64,000 nt of DNA from Bettongia penicillata ogilbyi (Eukaryota; Chordata; Mammalia; Diprotodontia; Potoroidae): assembly GCA_023548195.1 (NCBI GenBank), contig JAJHZJ010000251.1, positions 1,488,001-1,552,000 of the forward strand, given 5' to 3'. A program made the translations under genes and the position numbers. Below are positions 20,545 to 31,330 of this stretch, piece by piece. Position 1 is the stretch's first letter. The number at the start of each line of letters is the position of its first letter. The notes beneath the pieces are model-generated. The model had not been told where the DNA came from. It worked only from the letters and a program-made list of their open reading frames with translations, and searched no databases.

Positions 20545-20760
20545 AGTAATTGATAAACACATATAAAATGCCTACTAAATGCCAAGAACTATGCTAAATT
20601 CTATGGATACAAGCAAAGGCAAAAGATAGCCCTTGTTCTTAAGAACTTTTGTCTAACGGGGTGGTCACATATTTAAAAAAAATATTCAAATAAGTTATAT
20701 GCAGACTAAATTAGAACTAAGGAAGAAGGGGAAGGTGTTACTGTGCAAACTGTACAAATC
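20545..20760 (+). mobile_element. Ancient interspersed repeat, 5'-type block
   Basis: TGCCTACTAAATGCCAAGAA, CTATGCTAAATTCTATGGAT, ACAAGCAAAGGCAAAAG and GCCCTTGTTCTTAAGAACTT form the widespread growing-list motif of a mammalian repeat that also heads the copies at 22530, 49600, 57405 and 61310. Confidence 0.6.
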
Positions 20761-20899
20761 AAGGCTTAATTTATTCTTTTGCTTTGTTTTTGTTTTTCCT
20801 TAGCTTAAGAAAATGATGAAAATAATGTATTATTTTAATTAACAATTGGATTGTATTTAAAAGCATCATGCCTACAGTTTGTTAGAGCTAGTTGTTATA

Positions 20900-21255
20900 C
20901 ATTTAATAGTATATCTCCAACTCCATATAGTCTTTTGTTTCATTCAAAACTCTGCTTACTAAACTTCCTATTCACTCTCTAATATGCTCCAGCTTTGCAT
21001 CATTCTGTCTGTCTATCCATATATATATAATGTATATATATATATACACATATACATATATATGTAAACCTTTCTAGCTATATATATCATCTAGCCCAAT
21101 CTTTACATTGTGCATGATCCCTTTCTCAATGTCTCTAGCTGCTAGTCTCCTCCCAATAACCCCTCAACTTATTTTATTTTGTGTCTATATCTGTATGTTC
21201 TTTCCTCTGATAGAATATAAATTTGATTAAGTATAGAAAATAGAAGGTACTAAAA
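20900..21255 (+). mobile_element. L2 fragment with internal TA repeat
   Basis: TTCATTCAAAACTCTGCTTA, CTAATATGCTCCAGCTTTGC, ATGTCTCTAGCTGCTAGTCT and GATAGAATATAAATTTG follow L2 order. A (TA)n run at 21019-21064 splits it. Confidence 0.5.
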
Positions 21256-21295
21256 TACTGATTGATAGATAACAGTGGTTATAAAAAGAGGCTTG

Positions 21296-21410
21296 CCCTC
21301 TTTTCTTCCTTTCTTCCTTCATTTTCATCCTTCCTTCATTTTCATCCTTCCTTTTCATCCTTCCTTTTCTTCCTTCCTTTCTTTCCTTCTGTTTTTCCTT
21401 CATGCCTTTC
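21296..21410 (+). repeat. (TTCC)n-like polypyrimidine tract with TTCATT interruptions
   Basis: CT-rich sequence with repeated TTCATTTTCATCC units. The open frame across it (21262-21474) is Phe/Ser-rich and incidental. Confidence 0.85.
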
Positions 21411-21411
21411 T

Positions 21412-21720
21412 TTCTTTTTATTAAAATACATTTATGTTCTTAAAATGATCCATTATCACTTACCTTCCCATTGAAGAAAAGAAATACAGACTCTTCCTAT
21501 CATATAAATAGAACTAAGCAAAACAAATTCCCATGTTGACTGTATCCAAAAAATGCATTTCTCATCCTTCATTTTAGTCCATGATCTGTCTGCCTTGATG
21601 CCGGAATCATTTTAATCAAGCCTCTGGAAAAACTTGCCCTCTTAATTATATACAAGACTCTTCTTTTTCTTGGCTATTGCTGCATCCTACTCATGACAGC
21701 CAAAGTTAAGGCCAAGTGGT
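21412..21720 (-). mobile_element. Unassigned repeat shared by three sites, copy 1
   Basis: TTGAAGAAAAGAAATACAGA, AACTAAGCAAAACAAATTCC and CCAAAAAATGCATTTCTCAT recur in the same order at 29480-29690 and 45395-45790. The AT-rich lead and the minus-strand reading resemble an L1- or LTR-type 3' end. Family and strand are inferred. Confidence 0.55.
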
Positions 21721-22240
21721 CTTAAAATTCTGTCTAGTGCTTAACCCATGGATCCATGTTGTCTTCCAAATAGGTCTAAAACTTTTTATTTCCTAGGTAA
21801 GGTCATTTGTTCAAGTGTGTTTAAAATGGTATTAATTCTAAGAAACGTGATGTTCTAAGATGAGAGGGCCCTTTAAATATGGCCCCTTTTAAAGCCAAGT
21901 GGACTTCAGCGCCTCTTTAAGTAAATCACCCTGTGGATCAGATAAATATGAGAACTTTGAAAGATTCTCATTGATTTTCTTTGAAGGATAGAGAAAAATA
22001 ATTTTTGGCTTCTCTAGCTCATGCACTCTTGATATTGTTAGCTAATGAGGACTTTTTCCCCCCAAGCTATATATTCCTACTGATATTATGAGGAAAAATT
22101 GTAGTAAATAAATGTGAAAGTAAACAAGAAGCAGTACTGTTGGCTTCATGTATGTGAGAAACATAAGAGGGACCAAAAATGAAATATGCATACATATATA
22201 TGACACTTTGTGAGAAATATAAAAATATATGTTTAGTGTA
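21720..22240. other. Unassigned DNA
   Basis: No gene or repeat recognised. Confidence 0.35.
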
Positions 22241-22242
22241 TG

Positions 22243-22371
22243 GATATATATATATGTGTGTATATACACTCACTTGTATGCATGTACACCCACATACACA
22301 CATATATGTATATACACACATATATATGTATACACACATACACACATATGTATACACATACACACACATGC
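22243..22371 (+). repeat. TA/CA/TG mixed microsatellite
   Basis: About 130 bp of TATA, TGTG, CACA and CATA units. Open frames on both strands are low-complexity Tyr/Thr/His strings and not genes. Confidence 0.9.
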
Positions 22372-22529
22372 ACAAATGGAGAAGTTATAGACCAATTGGG
22401 GAATAAATGTCAGTCTTCAGAAACAATCTCCTCCATTCCTCTTCAAACAAACAATTTGATAATCAACCTAAAAAGAAAATTTTAACCAATCCACATCTAT
22501 CTAGCATATCTATACCATGACATGGTATG

Positions 22530-23220
22530 TGATATCAGTCAGTCACCAAACATTTATTAAATAATAACTATGTTCAGGTACTTGGGATGCAAAACACACA
22601 CAACAGCATACACACACATAGGAAAAATAATATCTACCCTCAAACTCCTTATATTCTAATAGGAGATCCAGCATATAAATAGCTTACTGTCTATACAATA
22701 CATACAGAATAAGATGTAATCCAAAAAGCATAGGCAGATGGCAGGACTAACAAAGACCTCATGAGAAAGATGCAATTTTGGCTAAGCCTGGAGGCTATGA
22801 GGTAGAGTTGAGGGAGCAGAGCATTACAAGCCTGGAGACAGCCATTGCAAAGGCATGGAGACTGGAGATGGAGGATCCTCAAGGAACTGCAAGCAGACCA
22901 ATATAACTGGCTTGTAGAGTGTATGGAAGAGAGTAAAAGTATAAGAATTCTGGAAAGATGCAAAGACCGCATAGATTCAATTATGTCTAATATGTGGGAG
23001 GCATTATATACTAGAATTCTGCAATAAAACAAAAGACAAAAGCCAATATAGTACATGCCCTCAAGGAGCTTCAATTCTGTTCCTCTTAATCCAGTTTGGC
23101 TATGTACTGAATATGATGAGGAGGAAAGTGAAATAAGGTTGAGATACTGGGTTACAACTAGTTGGTAAAGGGCCTAGAAGGCCATATTAAGGAGTTAATA
23201 TATTATCCTATAGACCTCTC
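22530..23220 (+). mobile_element. Ancient interspersed repeat, longer copy
   Basis: CAAACATTTATTAAATAATAA and CTTGGGATGCAAAAC form the head. GAGTTGAGGGAGCAGAGCAT, GACAGCCATTGCAAAGGCAT, GGCTTGTAGAGTGTATGGAA and TAAGAATTCTGGAAAG follow. The same order is partly kept at 49600 and 57405. The 127-codon minus frame at 22691-23074 lies inside it and is incidental. Confidence 0.6.
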
Positions 23221-23394
23221 TGTCTTTTTTTTTTTTAGTAAAACTGAACCTCCACAAATAAGTTGTTTTAATTATATTTATATTAACTTTTACGATCCAT
23301 TTTTTTAAAACACCACCTATAGACTGAAAAACAACTTTAGTATAATTGGGATAATTTTATCCTCATTTGAATGGTGGTGAATTTGATACCTGAG

Positions 23395-23560
23395 CCAACT
23401 TTTCTAAGATATTTCAACCATTGTCTCAGTTTTCTCATCTGTAAAATGAGTATGATGATAGTACTTACCTCTCAGGGTTAATAAATGGGACAATAATTGT
23501 AAAGCACTTAGCATCATTCCTGAGTAGGCAATATATGAATGTTAGCTATTATTTCTAATG
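23395..23560 (+). mobile_element. MIR-like SINE, 3' half
   Basis: CTCAGTTTTCTCATCTGTAA, AATGAGTATGATGATAGTAC, TACCTCTCAGGGTT, AAAGCACTTAGCATC and TAGCTATTATT are a well-preserved MIR 3' region. Confidence 0.9.
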
Positions 23561-24320
23561 ACACGTTTTGTTTATCCATCTCTCTATCCTTCTAACCTAA
23601 TCTATCACACATTTCACATTATACGTGAAATCTTACCTCATTTCTCTGGATCCTAGACCCTCTTTCAACGTTCCTTCCATTTCTAAAAATATATACATGC
23701 ATGTGTATATTATTTCCTCTGATACAGCATAAATCCTTAAATTCAGGTATGGAAAGTAATAGCCTCTTAATGCTGATTGATTTTTACAGCATAAGAACAA
23801 TATGGGAATTATAATGGGAGAGATAAAAATCATCTTATTCCTCCATGGAAAAGGACAAAATTAGGAGGGCAGGGATTGATGATTCTTCTCTTTTCTAATG
23901 TAGCTTACTTTGCTCCTGCTAATCCTAGGTTTTTGACTTTTCACTTCCATCTCGTGTGAAGTCAGCAAATAAGCCTTGAGGAGGCAGTAAAGTCACTATC
24001 AAGGGATGATCTCAACAGTCTCTCACTGTTCACTTTGTATGTGAACATAACACTGAATCCTCTAGAAGCAGGGGCATAACCTACCACATAGAAGGATTCT
24101 CTCAAGCAAACAATAGCACATCTTATTACAAGGAGAATTGAAGTATAAGAAGCATTCCAAGTATTTCAAAAGACAGAGATTTCTTCAAAAATGAAACTTA
24201 CTACCTGGATTTCCCCCTCCCTCTTTCCATTTCCTTTCTCATTCTTAATTCTCCTCCCTAATTTAAGCTGAAACCAAGGATGAGAACAAGAATACTGCCA
24301 GTGCCAGTTTGAAATGTATA
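23560..24320. other. Unassigned DNA
   Basis: No gene or repeat recognised beyond a short L2-like string near 23580-23640. Confidence 0.35.
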
Positions 24321-24324
24321 AAAT

Positions 24325-24450
24325 TGTTTCTGGTGCAAGGACATGGGTTATTGTGGTTCTGTTGTTACTAGCTATATGACCTTGGTGCTTACTTATTTGA
24401 GTCTCAGGTTTCATATCTGCAAAATGAGGGAGAGTGGACTGCATCGGAGC
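24325..24450 (+). mobile_element. MIR-like SINE fragment
   Basis: GTTACTAGCTATATGACCTT, GAGTCTCAGGTTTCATATCT and GCAAAATGAGGGAGAGTGGA are CORE-to-3' MIR blocks. Confidence 0.75.
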
Positions 24451-24631
24451 AATCAAATATGCTGCCTATGAGTCACATGACACCTGCAACATGCCCAAGG
24501 GTGACCTGAACCAGATTAAAATGTAATTGAAAAATTTTAATAAAATAAATAAATATAATAAAACATAGATAACAATATATTTTAAAGCTAAGTCAATAGT
24601 TTTATTGACAATAGTCAATAGACACAGATGT

Positions 24632-24633
<2 letters not shown>

Positions 24634-24711
<78 letters not shown>
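24634..24711 (+). repeat. (TA)39 microsatellite
   Basis: 78 bp of uninterrupted TA dinucleotides, self-complementary and able to extrude a cruciform. The open frame across it is an Ile/Tyr string. Confidence 0.97.
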
Positions 24712-24714
<3 letters not shown>

Positions 24715-24789
24715 TATGGGGCAGTCAAATCAGGATCATTTGTGTTTTTGTTTTACTAAAATCAAGAAATATAAAGCCTCCATTTGAAT

Positions 24790-25215
24790 GTTATTAAAGA
24801 AGATCTTCCTCACCCTTTGATGGGCCTGCCCATTGTGGGAAGCTTAATTAGGGGAGTTGTTTTGTAGGAGGGTCCCGAGAACCTTTTGTTTTTTTTCTAT
24901 TGAGGCACTGGGTCAGAAGGTTATGGTTTCTGACTCTAAAAAGTGTATAAATATTCTTAGGGTGAGATTTTACTTTAGGACTTACTGAGTGGAAGTGCTT
25001 CTTTGGCTAGAAGAGACTCTAGGAAGCTGCTAAGGATGTCCCCCTCCCCCCCCCCCCCATGGGTGAAGTACATACTATGGAGCTCTTAGAGTTTAGTTAG
25101 ACATCGAAGATGCCAAGGTCGTCTACTGTGTCCAGAGTCATGACCAGTCATCCTGACTTTGTCTTCCCAGTATTCTCTGGAAGAGAATGAAGCCAATGAT
25201 TTTGAGCAATTCTGC
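24790..25215 (+). mobile_element. Unassigned retroelement ending in an RTE-type tail
   Basis: The last part (about 25100-25215) has TCTACTGTGTCCAGAGTCAT, GACCAGTCATCCTGACTTTG, AGAGAATGAAGCCAATGATT and CTGCCTTACTTAAATGCAG, homologous to the minus-strand repeat at 46367-47050. Upstream, GGCTAGAAGAGACTCTAGGA and TATAAATATTCTTAGG could be LTR-like or RTE 3' UTR. A C13 run is at 25046-25058. Confidence 0.5.
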
Positions 25216-25229
25216 CTTACTTAAATGCA

Positions 25230-25510
25230 GTTTGTTGTTGTTGTACTCATCCTTCATTTTTGAAGAAGACCATGGCATCAGAGAAATGATAACATGACTT
25301 GCTCTGGTCTTTGTTTTGAGTGAGTGATGGCTGTGCAAGGTCACCAGCCTCACTTTCTCCTCCTGAGCCATCTGGATCTAGTGACCAGATATTTATCAGA
25401 ATGACTAGAGATGGCCCAGAATGCAATGGGAGACCTTGGCCTTTTTCTCCTAAGGTCTATTCAGGTACTTACTTAGCGTGAGGTGATGCCCATTCAGTGA
25501 ATAGGATTCT
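25230..25510 (-). mobile_element. RTE 3' end fragment without tRNA head
   Basis: On the minus strand this ends in an (AAC)n tail (25231-25243 reads GTT repeats on plus) preceded by the tail shared with the composite SINEs at 6996, 39688 and 44313. Unlike those, it continues past the SINE junction into about 100 bp more (GGAGACCTTGGCC on plus, near 25430). It therefore represents the parent LINE tail. Confidence 0.7.
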
Positions 25511-25987
25511 TTAGGAACTAATCAGGAAATGGACCTTTTAATGAGCAAAAGAAAAAAAGTATGAGTAAATCAAACTGGGAGAGAAAGAGTAAAAGTTACT
25601 ACTGGTAATCACTCTTAAGCCAGAAAGGTCCAGAAAACAGCCATTTTATGCTCAAGTCAAAAGACATTACCCATATCATTTTACCATTTTTACCTATTTT
25701 AAAGTCCTCTCATGACAGACAAGTGACAAAGCAGCAGATATGGATACATGTGGAGTCATAGTCCAATCCTGCACAGAGATGGCTTTATTCATAGTGTTTT
25801 TGCCACTACATTGAAGCAGCAGTGGGATTTGGCAGTGCCCTGGATGTCTGAGCAGTCTTTTTGAAGGACTGTGCTGCTAAATTCCTGGTATGAGGAAGGG
25901 ACTAAAGTTGTTGCCCTAAAAATGGTCTGCTTTACCCAACACTGGCCTGCTTACTGCAACAGGAATGGATCCTACCCTGTAGCTAAA

Positions 25988-26096
25988 ACATACACACATA
26001 TACATACATACATATATATACATATACACACATACATATACATATACACACATACATACACATACATACATACATATATACATATATATATATATG
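25988..26096 (+). repeat. (CATA)n/(TA)n microsatellite inside the RTE
   Basis: About 110 bp of CATA, CACA and TA units directly 5' of the endonuclease-coding part. RTE sequence continues on both sides. Confidence 0.9.
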
Positions 26097-26109
26097 TTTT
26101 ACAAAGATG

Positions 26110-28620
26110 ATTCCATTCACTATTGGCACATGGAATGTGCTCATGTTTACAGACAACACAAAATCCAGTAGAACTGAAACATGAACAGCACTTGTTAAGA
26201 GAGGACTTGGCAGTTATTGCATCCAAGTAGTAGTTCTGAGTGAAACAAAGCTGGCAAGTGAAGGCCAGTTTACTGAAAGAAGTCCTTGGGAGCAGTGGAG
26301 TTGAAACAGCAACAGCAATGATCACTTACTACAAAAGATTTGTGTGTCTCACGATCTTCGTAGCACCAACGCTGTCTTCAATTTAGCTAAACACATTAAA
26401 ACTTCATGGATACACCCTCACAGTGAACACTGGCATATAACTGTCAGTTTAAAGAGAAGAGACAGAATGTGAGAGTGACAAAAGCAATGTGTGGCACAGA
26501 GGGTTGGACCAACTATAGGCTCTTCTCCAAGTTATTCACACTCAACAAAAGCAGCATCCCCCTCAAGGGAAGATAACCACCAGAAAACTTAATATCAACA
26601 TATTAGAGTGCCTCTCCAAGTGGGAACGTTCATTGCTAACTTGGAGGAAAAGCTGAGTCAAAATGTGGTTGGGAACATTGGAGCAGAAAAGGAGAGGGCA
26701 TCTTTCAGATGGCACTGCATTTACTCATCCAGGCCAGAACACACAAACATTATGACTGGTTTGATGAAAATGATGGAGAAATTCAGAAGATGCTAAGTGA
26801 CAACTGAAAACTCCACAGGTTTTATTAGCAAAATTGATCTTTTGTCTCTAAGAAGTCATTGTTTAACTTCCTCAGAAGTAAAGTTCGAAGTATGATGAAA
26901 TTCATTTTTATACAGATAGTAATAATCCAAAGAATTTTTATAATTTCCTGAAGGCTATTTATGGGCCAAAGACCTCTGGTGTATCTCACCTACTTTGTGC
27001 TGATGGAACCACACTGATCAGTGAAAAGATATAATTCTGGAGAGATGAGCTGAATACTTCCATAGTGTTTTCAACATGCCATTATTTATCAATCCTGGAG
27101 CCACTGACCATATACCTCAGACTGAAGTCAATCCCTCTCTAACTGAATCTTCAACTGAAGAAGAGTTTTTGAATACCTTTGGGCTCTTCTTGTGTGGCAA
27201 AGTGCGTGGTACTTATTCTATGCCAGCTAAAAAAACTGACTGACATTTTCTGGGCCATATGGCAAGAGAAAGTTATCCCCTAGGAATTAGAGGATGCCTC
27301 CACTGTTCATCTCTATAAAGAAAAGGGAAATACTTCTTCCTGTGACAATCAGAGGGGATTCTCTCTTAGTCATTTCTAGCAAGATTCTTACCAGAGTCCT
27401 CTTTAATAGGCTGATCCTTCACTTGAAAGACAGTTATCTTCACAAGAGGCAGTGTGGCTTCAGAAAGGGCTGAGGAATCATCAATATGTATTTACTGCTT
27501 GACAACTCCAGGACAACTGCAGGGAGCAACACATAGCCTTGTATACAACATTCAATGATCTAACAAAAAACCTTTGATACTGTCAGTTGTGAGGGATTGT
27601 TGAAAATTATAGCAAAATGTATTTGCCTGGAGGTCATCAGTATTGTATACCAGTTTTACTACAGAATGCTTACTTGGCTTCTGAGAAATAGAAAATGCTC
27701 TTGTACTTTCCCAGTCATCAATAGAGTGAAGCAGGGCTGTGTGCTTGGTCCCAGGATTTTTAGCATGATTTTTCAGTGATGTTGTCAGACACCTTCAATG
27801 TGGATAAAAACAGTATCCAGATAAGCTACTGTACTGACCATAAATTAATTTAACTTGTAAAGGCTACAAACCAAAGTTAAAGTGGACAGAGAGTTGGTAC
27901 ATGTATTTTGTTTGCAGATTATTATGTACTCAGTGCAACCTCTGAGGCTCAAATGAAACAAAATGTTGACTGATTCTCATTTCTTGTGCTAATTTTGACC
28001 TGATAATTGATACCAAGAAAACAGAGATTACAGCAAATGGAGACATTTTGAATGTTGTAGATATGTTCATTTTCCTTGGCAGTATACTTTCCAGGGATGT
28101 ACTCATAGACGATGAAGTTGATGCATACACTGATAGAGCTAGTTCAGTGTTTGGGAGGTTCCAAAGGAAAGTATGGGAAAGAAGGGGTAGAAAGACAGTT
28201 TACCAAACTGAACAGCTATAGAGTCATTGTGTTGATCTAATTATTGTAAGTCTCCAGTGCTATGCCAGGAAAATGAATTCCTTCCATTTGAATTGTCTTA
28301 GGAAGATTGTGAAGATCACCTGGCAGGATAAGGTACCAGACACTGAAATTCTTTCTCCTGCTGAACTACCAAGCACTCAAACTCTTGCAGAAAGTACAAC
28401 TTCTGTGAACTGGCCACAGTGTTTGAATGCCTAAAATACTACTTCACAGAGAACTTATACGAGGCAAGCACTGATATAGCAGTAAGAAGAAATGATGCAA
28501 GCACATTCTCAGGGTCTCCCTGAAGAATTTTGGAATCAATTGTGAGACATGAGAGACACTGGCATAAGACCACCTAGCATGGTGTGCCTGCATTGAAAAA
28601 TGGTGCTGTACTCTATGAGA
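26110..28620 (+). pseudogene. RTE ORF (endonuclease and reverse transcriptase) remnant
   Basis: Broken reading of an RTE polyprotein. GTWNV (26125-26139) and LSETKLASEGQFTE (about 26230-26275) belong to the apurinic-type endonuclease. KRQCGFRKG (27444-27470), VSCEGLLKI and VKQGCVLGP (27727-27753) belong to the reverse transcriptase. The FADD active site is damaged (reads FADY near 27908). In live elements the protein nicks the target and primes reverse transcription there. At least ten stops or shifts make this copy inactive. Confidence 0.85.
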
Positions 28621-28919
28621 AAATCAGGATTTGAATAGTAGCTCAAAAGAAACATAAGTTTCACAGATTTAAAGACATCTCCATCCCAAAGATTCTTTGG
28701 ACTACTTGTACTTGACCTTCTGAGCTCATATTGGTCTGGTCAGCTACAGTCATGCACATTGTACTTTGACCTCAACATAGTGATGTCCTTTTGAACCTCC
28801 TTGAGAATGAGCCTCCAATCAATGAACCAGAAGAAATTTTAGAGACTGAGTTTTCCCTTTTTCATCTGATATTCATATTATATACACATTTATATCTGTA
28901 CATATAGATATACATGTTA

Positions 28920-29470
28920 TTCTAAATCTAATTCTTTTTAAGTAGTTTTCTAATTACAAGCAAAGATGATTTTAACATTAATTTTTTTAAAAGTTGGGTT
29001 CCAAATTTTCTGTCCTTTCCTTTCTTTCCCAGTCCCTGAGATAGTAGGTGATTTGATATAGTTAAAAATGTATAATCACATAAAAATTCTCATATTAGTC
29101 ATGTTGTGAAAAAAATAATTACAATTTAAGAAGAAAAGAATGAAAAAATAAAGATGGGAAAAACACATGTGTAAAGTGAAAATAGCATGCTTCTATCTGC
29201 TTTCAGACTCTATCGTTCTTTTTCTGTATGTGGATAGCATTTTCCAACATGAGTCTCAAATTGTCACGAATCATCGTATTGCTGAGGAGAGCTGAATCTA
29301 TCATAGTTGATCATTGCATAATGTTGCTGTTACTGTATACAATATTCTCCTTGTTTTGCTCACTTCACTTCGCATACTAATGCATATAAGTCCAGATTTT
29401 TCTGAAATCTGCTGTTCATCATGGTATTACCTCTAAGCCTAATTCTACATTCATTGATTTATTTTATTAT
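28920..29470 (-). mobile_element. L1 3' end fragment
   Basis: The order AATTTTCTGTCC, TAGGTGATTTGATATAG, CATATTAGTCATGTTG, TGTGGATAGCATTTTCC, CTTGTTTTGCTCACTTCAC and TTTTTCTGAAATCTGC matches the minus-strand L1s at 3390 and 4956 and the copy at 36312. Confidence 0.8.
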
Positions 29471-29479
29471 AATTTTCAA

Positions 29480-29690
29480 GTATTTCTTCTCCCTAGTATT
29501 TCTCAACTAAAGAACAACAACAAAACCCCCTAAAACTCTAGCAACAAATATGCATGGTCAAGTGAAACAAATTCCCTCAATTCCTGGCCACTTCAAAAAT
29601 TCATATCTCATTCTGCATTTTCAATATATTATTCAGCAGTGTGCTGGTGGATATTTAACCATTGATCTCTTCAGAAGAGAAATATAAAAC
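29480..29690 (-). mobile_element. Unassigned repeat shared by three sites, copy 2
   Basis: CAAATATGCATGGTCAAGTG, AAACAAATTCC and TTCATATCTCATTCTGCATT match copies at 21412 and 45395. Confidence 0.55.
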
Positions 29691-29869
29691 ACAATCAAGT
29701 TTAGTCGGCATCATCATCCCTCTGCTAGGGTAGCATCCTCTGGAATGATGACATCCATTGATATAGGAAGGATGGAAATTTAATGTTGAACTAGGACATT
29801 TTTTGAGAACGTGGTTTGCAGTAGAAGCCTTGCTGTATGGTATTGGTTTCTCAAAATTCGCTTTTACAG

Positions 29870-30095
29870 GGTGTTTTATAGTTTATAAACACTTTTGCCA
29901 TAACCACAATCTGAGGTAGATAGTATAAGCACTATTATTATTCCAGTTTTACAGATAATAAAACTGAAGCTCGTAGAGATTAAGTGATTTACCCTGGCTC
30001 AGTTTATAAACATAGAAGATAGAATTCAATAGCATTATCTCTAGCCTGAATGCAAAGAATTTTTGATTCATCACACTATCTCTCAATAGGAGGTA
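29870..30095 (-). mobile_element. MIR-like SINE, minus orientation
   Basis: AAACACTTTTGCCATAACCA, CACTATTATTATTCCAG, TTTTACAGATAATAAAACTG and TAAGTGATTTACCCTGGCTC are the reversed MIR 3' half and CORE. Confidence 0.85.
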
Positions 30096-31260
30096 GTGGG
30101 AGTACTGATTCACTAGGTTAATTTTCTAGGAAGATATTTAGAAAACATTAATAAGTCTATTTAAAGATAAAAATGGAATAGTAAGTATTCAAGAGCAAAA
30201 AAAGAGTTATTTCTTCAGTTATTTTTATAGTGGAATTGTTTGTGATTGAAAAAATCTGGAATTAATCTAAGAATAAGAGAAAAATTTGAATAAATTGTGA
30301 ATAGTTGAGGCACATGTATAATTCTCATATTATCTATTAAATTAAACCTCCCACATTGTATGCATCTTTGCTACCCTCTCATGTCACCACTGCCCATCTC
30401 TCTCTGCTCCCTTCATAAACAAATTAATTGCCTAAATGAGCTGATTTTTTTTCTTAGTATTTGACTTTCAGGAGGAAAGGCAAATTCTGATAGTTTTACA
30501 AGGATGATATGTCATCTTAAGGTATAAGTATAGTGGAATGTGTGCCATCCAGATGACAATGACTTTCACTGGTATTACAGAAGAAGGGAGCAGTAGAAAA
30601 GTATCCGAATAGCTAAAAATGATGCAAAATATCTGTTGAGGACCTGATGTTGTGTTCCAAGTTTAGTTTTTTGAGTACTACCAACTCATTTCCATTGCAG
30701 ATCCATGATTTCTGTTTACTCTAATGGTATGAGTAGGCTCCCAATTACTGTTGCCATAAATCTTTTCAGAATCTCATTTTATTTACCAGTTTCAAAAGTC
30801 CTGTTAGAATTATTCACTCACATAGTGACTTAAGCTAATTTAATAATACAAAATTAAAATTAAGAAAATAGAATTGTTAAATGACTTCAAATTAGCAGAA
30901 GTCCATTGAACTCCTCATCTCTACCCCCTTCTATGCTTTAATATAGTCATACTAAGAGTTCTTGATAGAGATACACTCTTAAGTGTTCCCTCACAAAATC
31001 ACATAGAGTTCATACATAGAAAGTCAAGTAAAAATTATCATCTTCTGACTTTCAGCTCAGCCATCTGCCAGTTTATTCAGCCTTCAGATATCTCTGTCAG
31101 TTTCCATAATGAAGGTGACTAGTCTTTCTCTGAATTTCACATGAGGTTTCCCCTTCCTCCATGGAATCCTAGTCCCTGAGCACAAACACCTCAAGGATGG
31201 CTACAATTACATGATTTCTTCTTCTCTATCCAATGTATGCAAGCACTGCTACCCTTTTAT
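30095..31260. other. Unassigned DNA, includes one arm of a short duplication
   Basis: The block at about 30130-30195 (AAACATTAATAAGTCTATTT) recurs near 33625-33705. Otherwise no repeat or exon is recognised. Confidence 0.4.
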
Positions 31261-31330
31261 TACATGTTTATCAAATCTGAAAACCAGAAAAGTAGAAGTT
31301 GAATATCCAAGGTCACACAGCTAGGAACCA
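31260..31330 (-). mobile_element. MIR-like CORE fragment
   Basis: CCAAGGTCACACAGCTAGGA is the reversed MIR CORE. Little else of the element is left. Confidence 0.6.

Larger units (their letters stand above)
25530..28840 (+). mobile_element. Nearly full-length, degenerate RTE LINE
   Basis: About 3.3 kb, the usual RTE size. The order is a 5' region (about 25780-25985), an endonuclease domain from GTWNV at 26125, reverse transcriptase from about 27270, a C-terminal region to about 28620, and a 3' tail near 28770-28835 ending GAACCTCCTTGAGAATGAGC. Stops and frameshifts are scattered throughout. A CATA microsatellite has expanded between the 5' region and the endonuclease start. It is the most complete LINE in the window. 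Confidence 0.85.

Noticed and set aside
22243..22371. Regularly spaced repeats that might suggest a CRISPR-like array
   Set aside because: Simple TA/CA microsatellite with no unique spacers, in a vertebrate genome.
22691..23074. 127-codon minus frame
   Set aside because: It lies wholly inside an ancient interspersed repeat, antisense to it.
24605..24787. Frame over the (TA)n tract
   Set aside because: Ile/Tyr alternation produced by the dinucleotide repeat.
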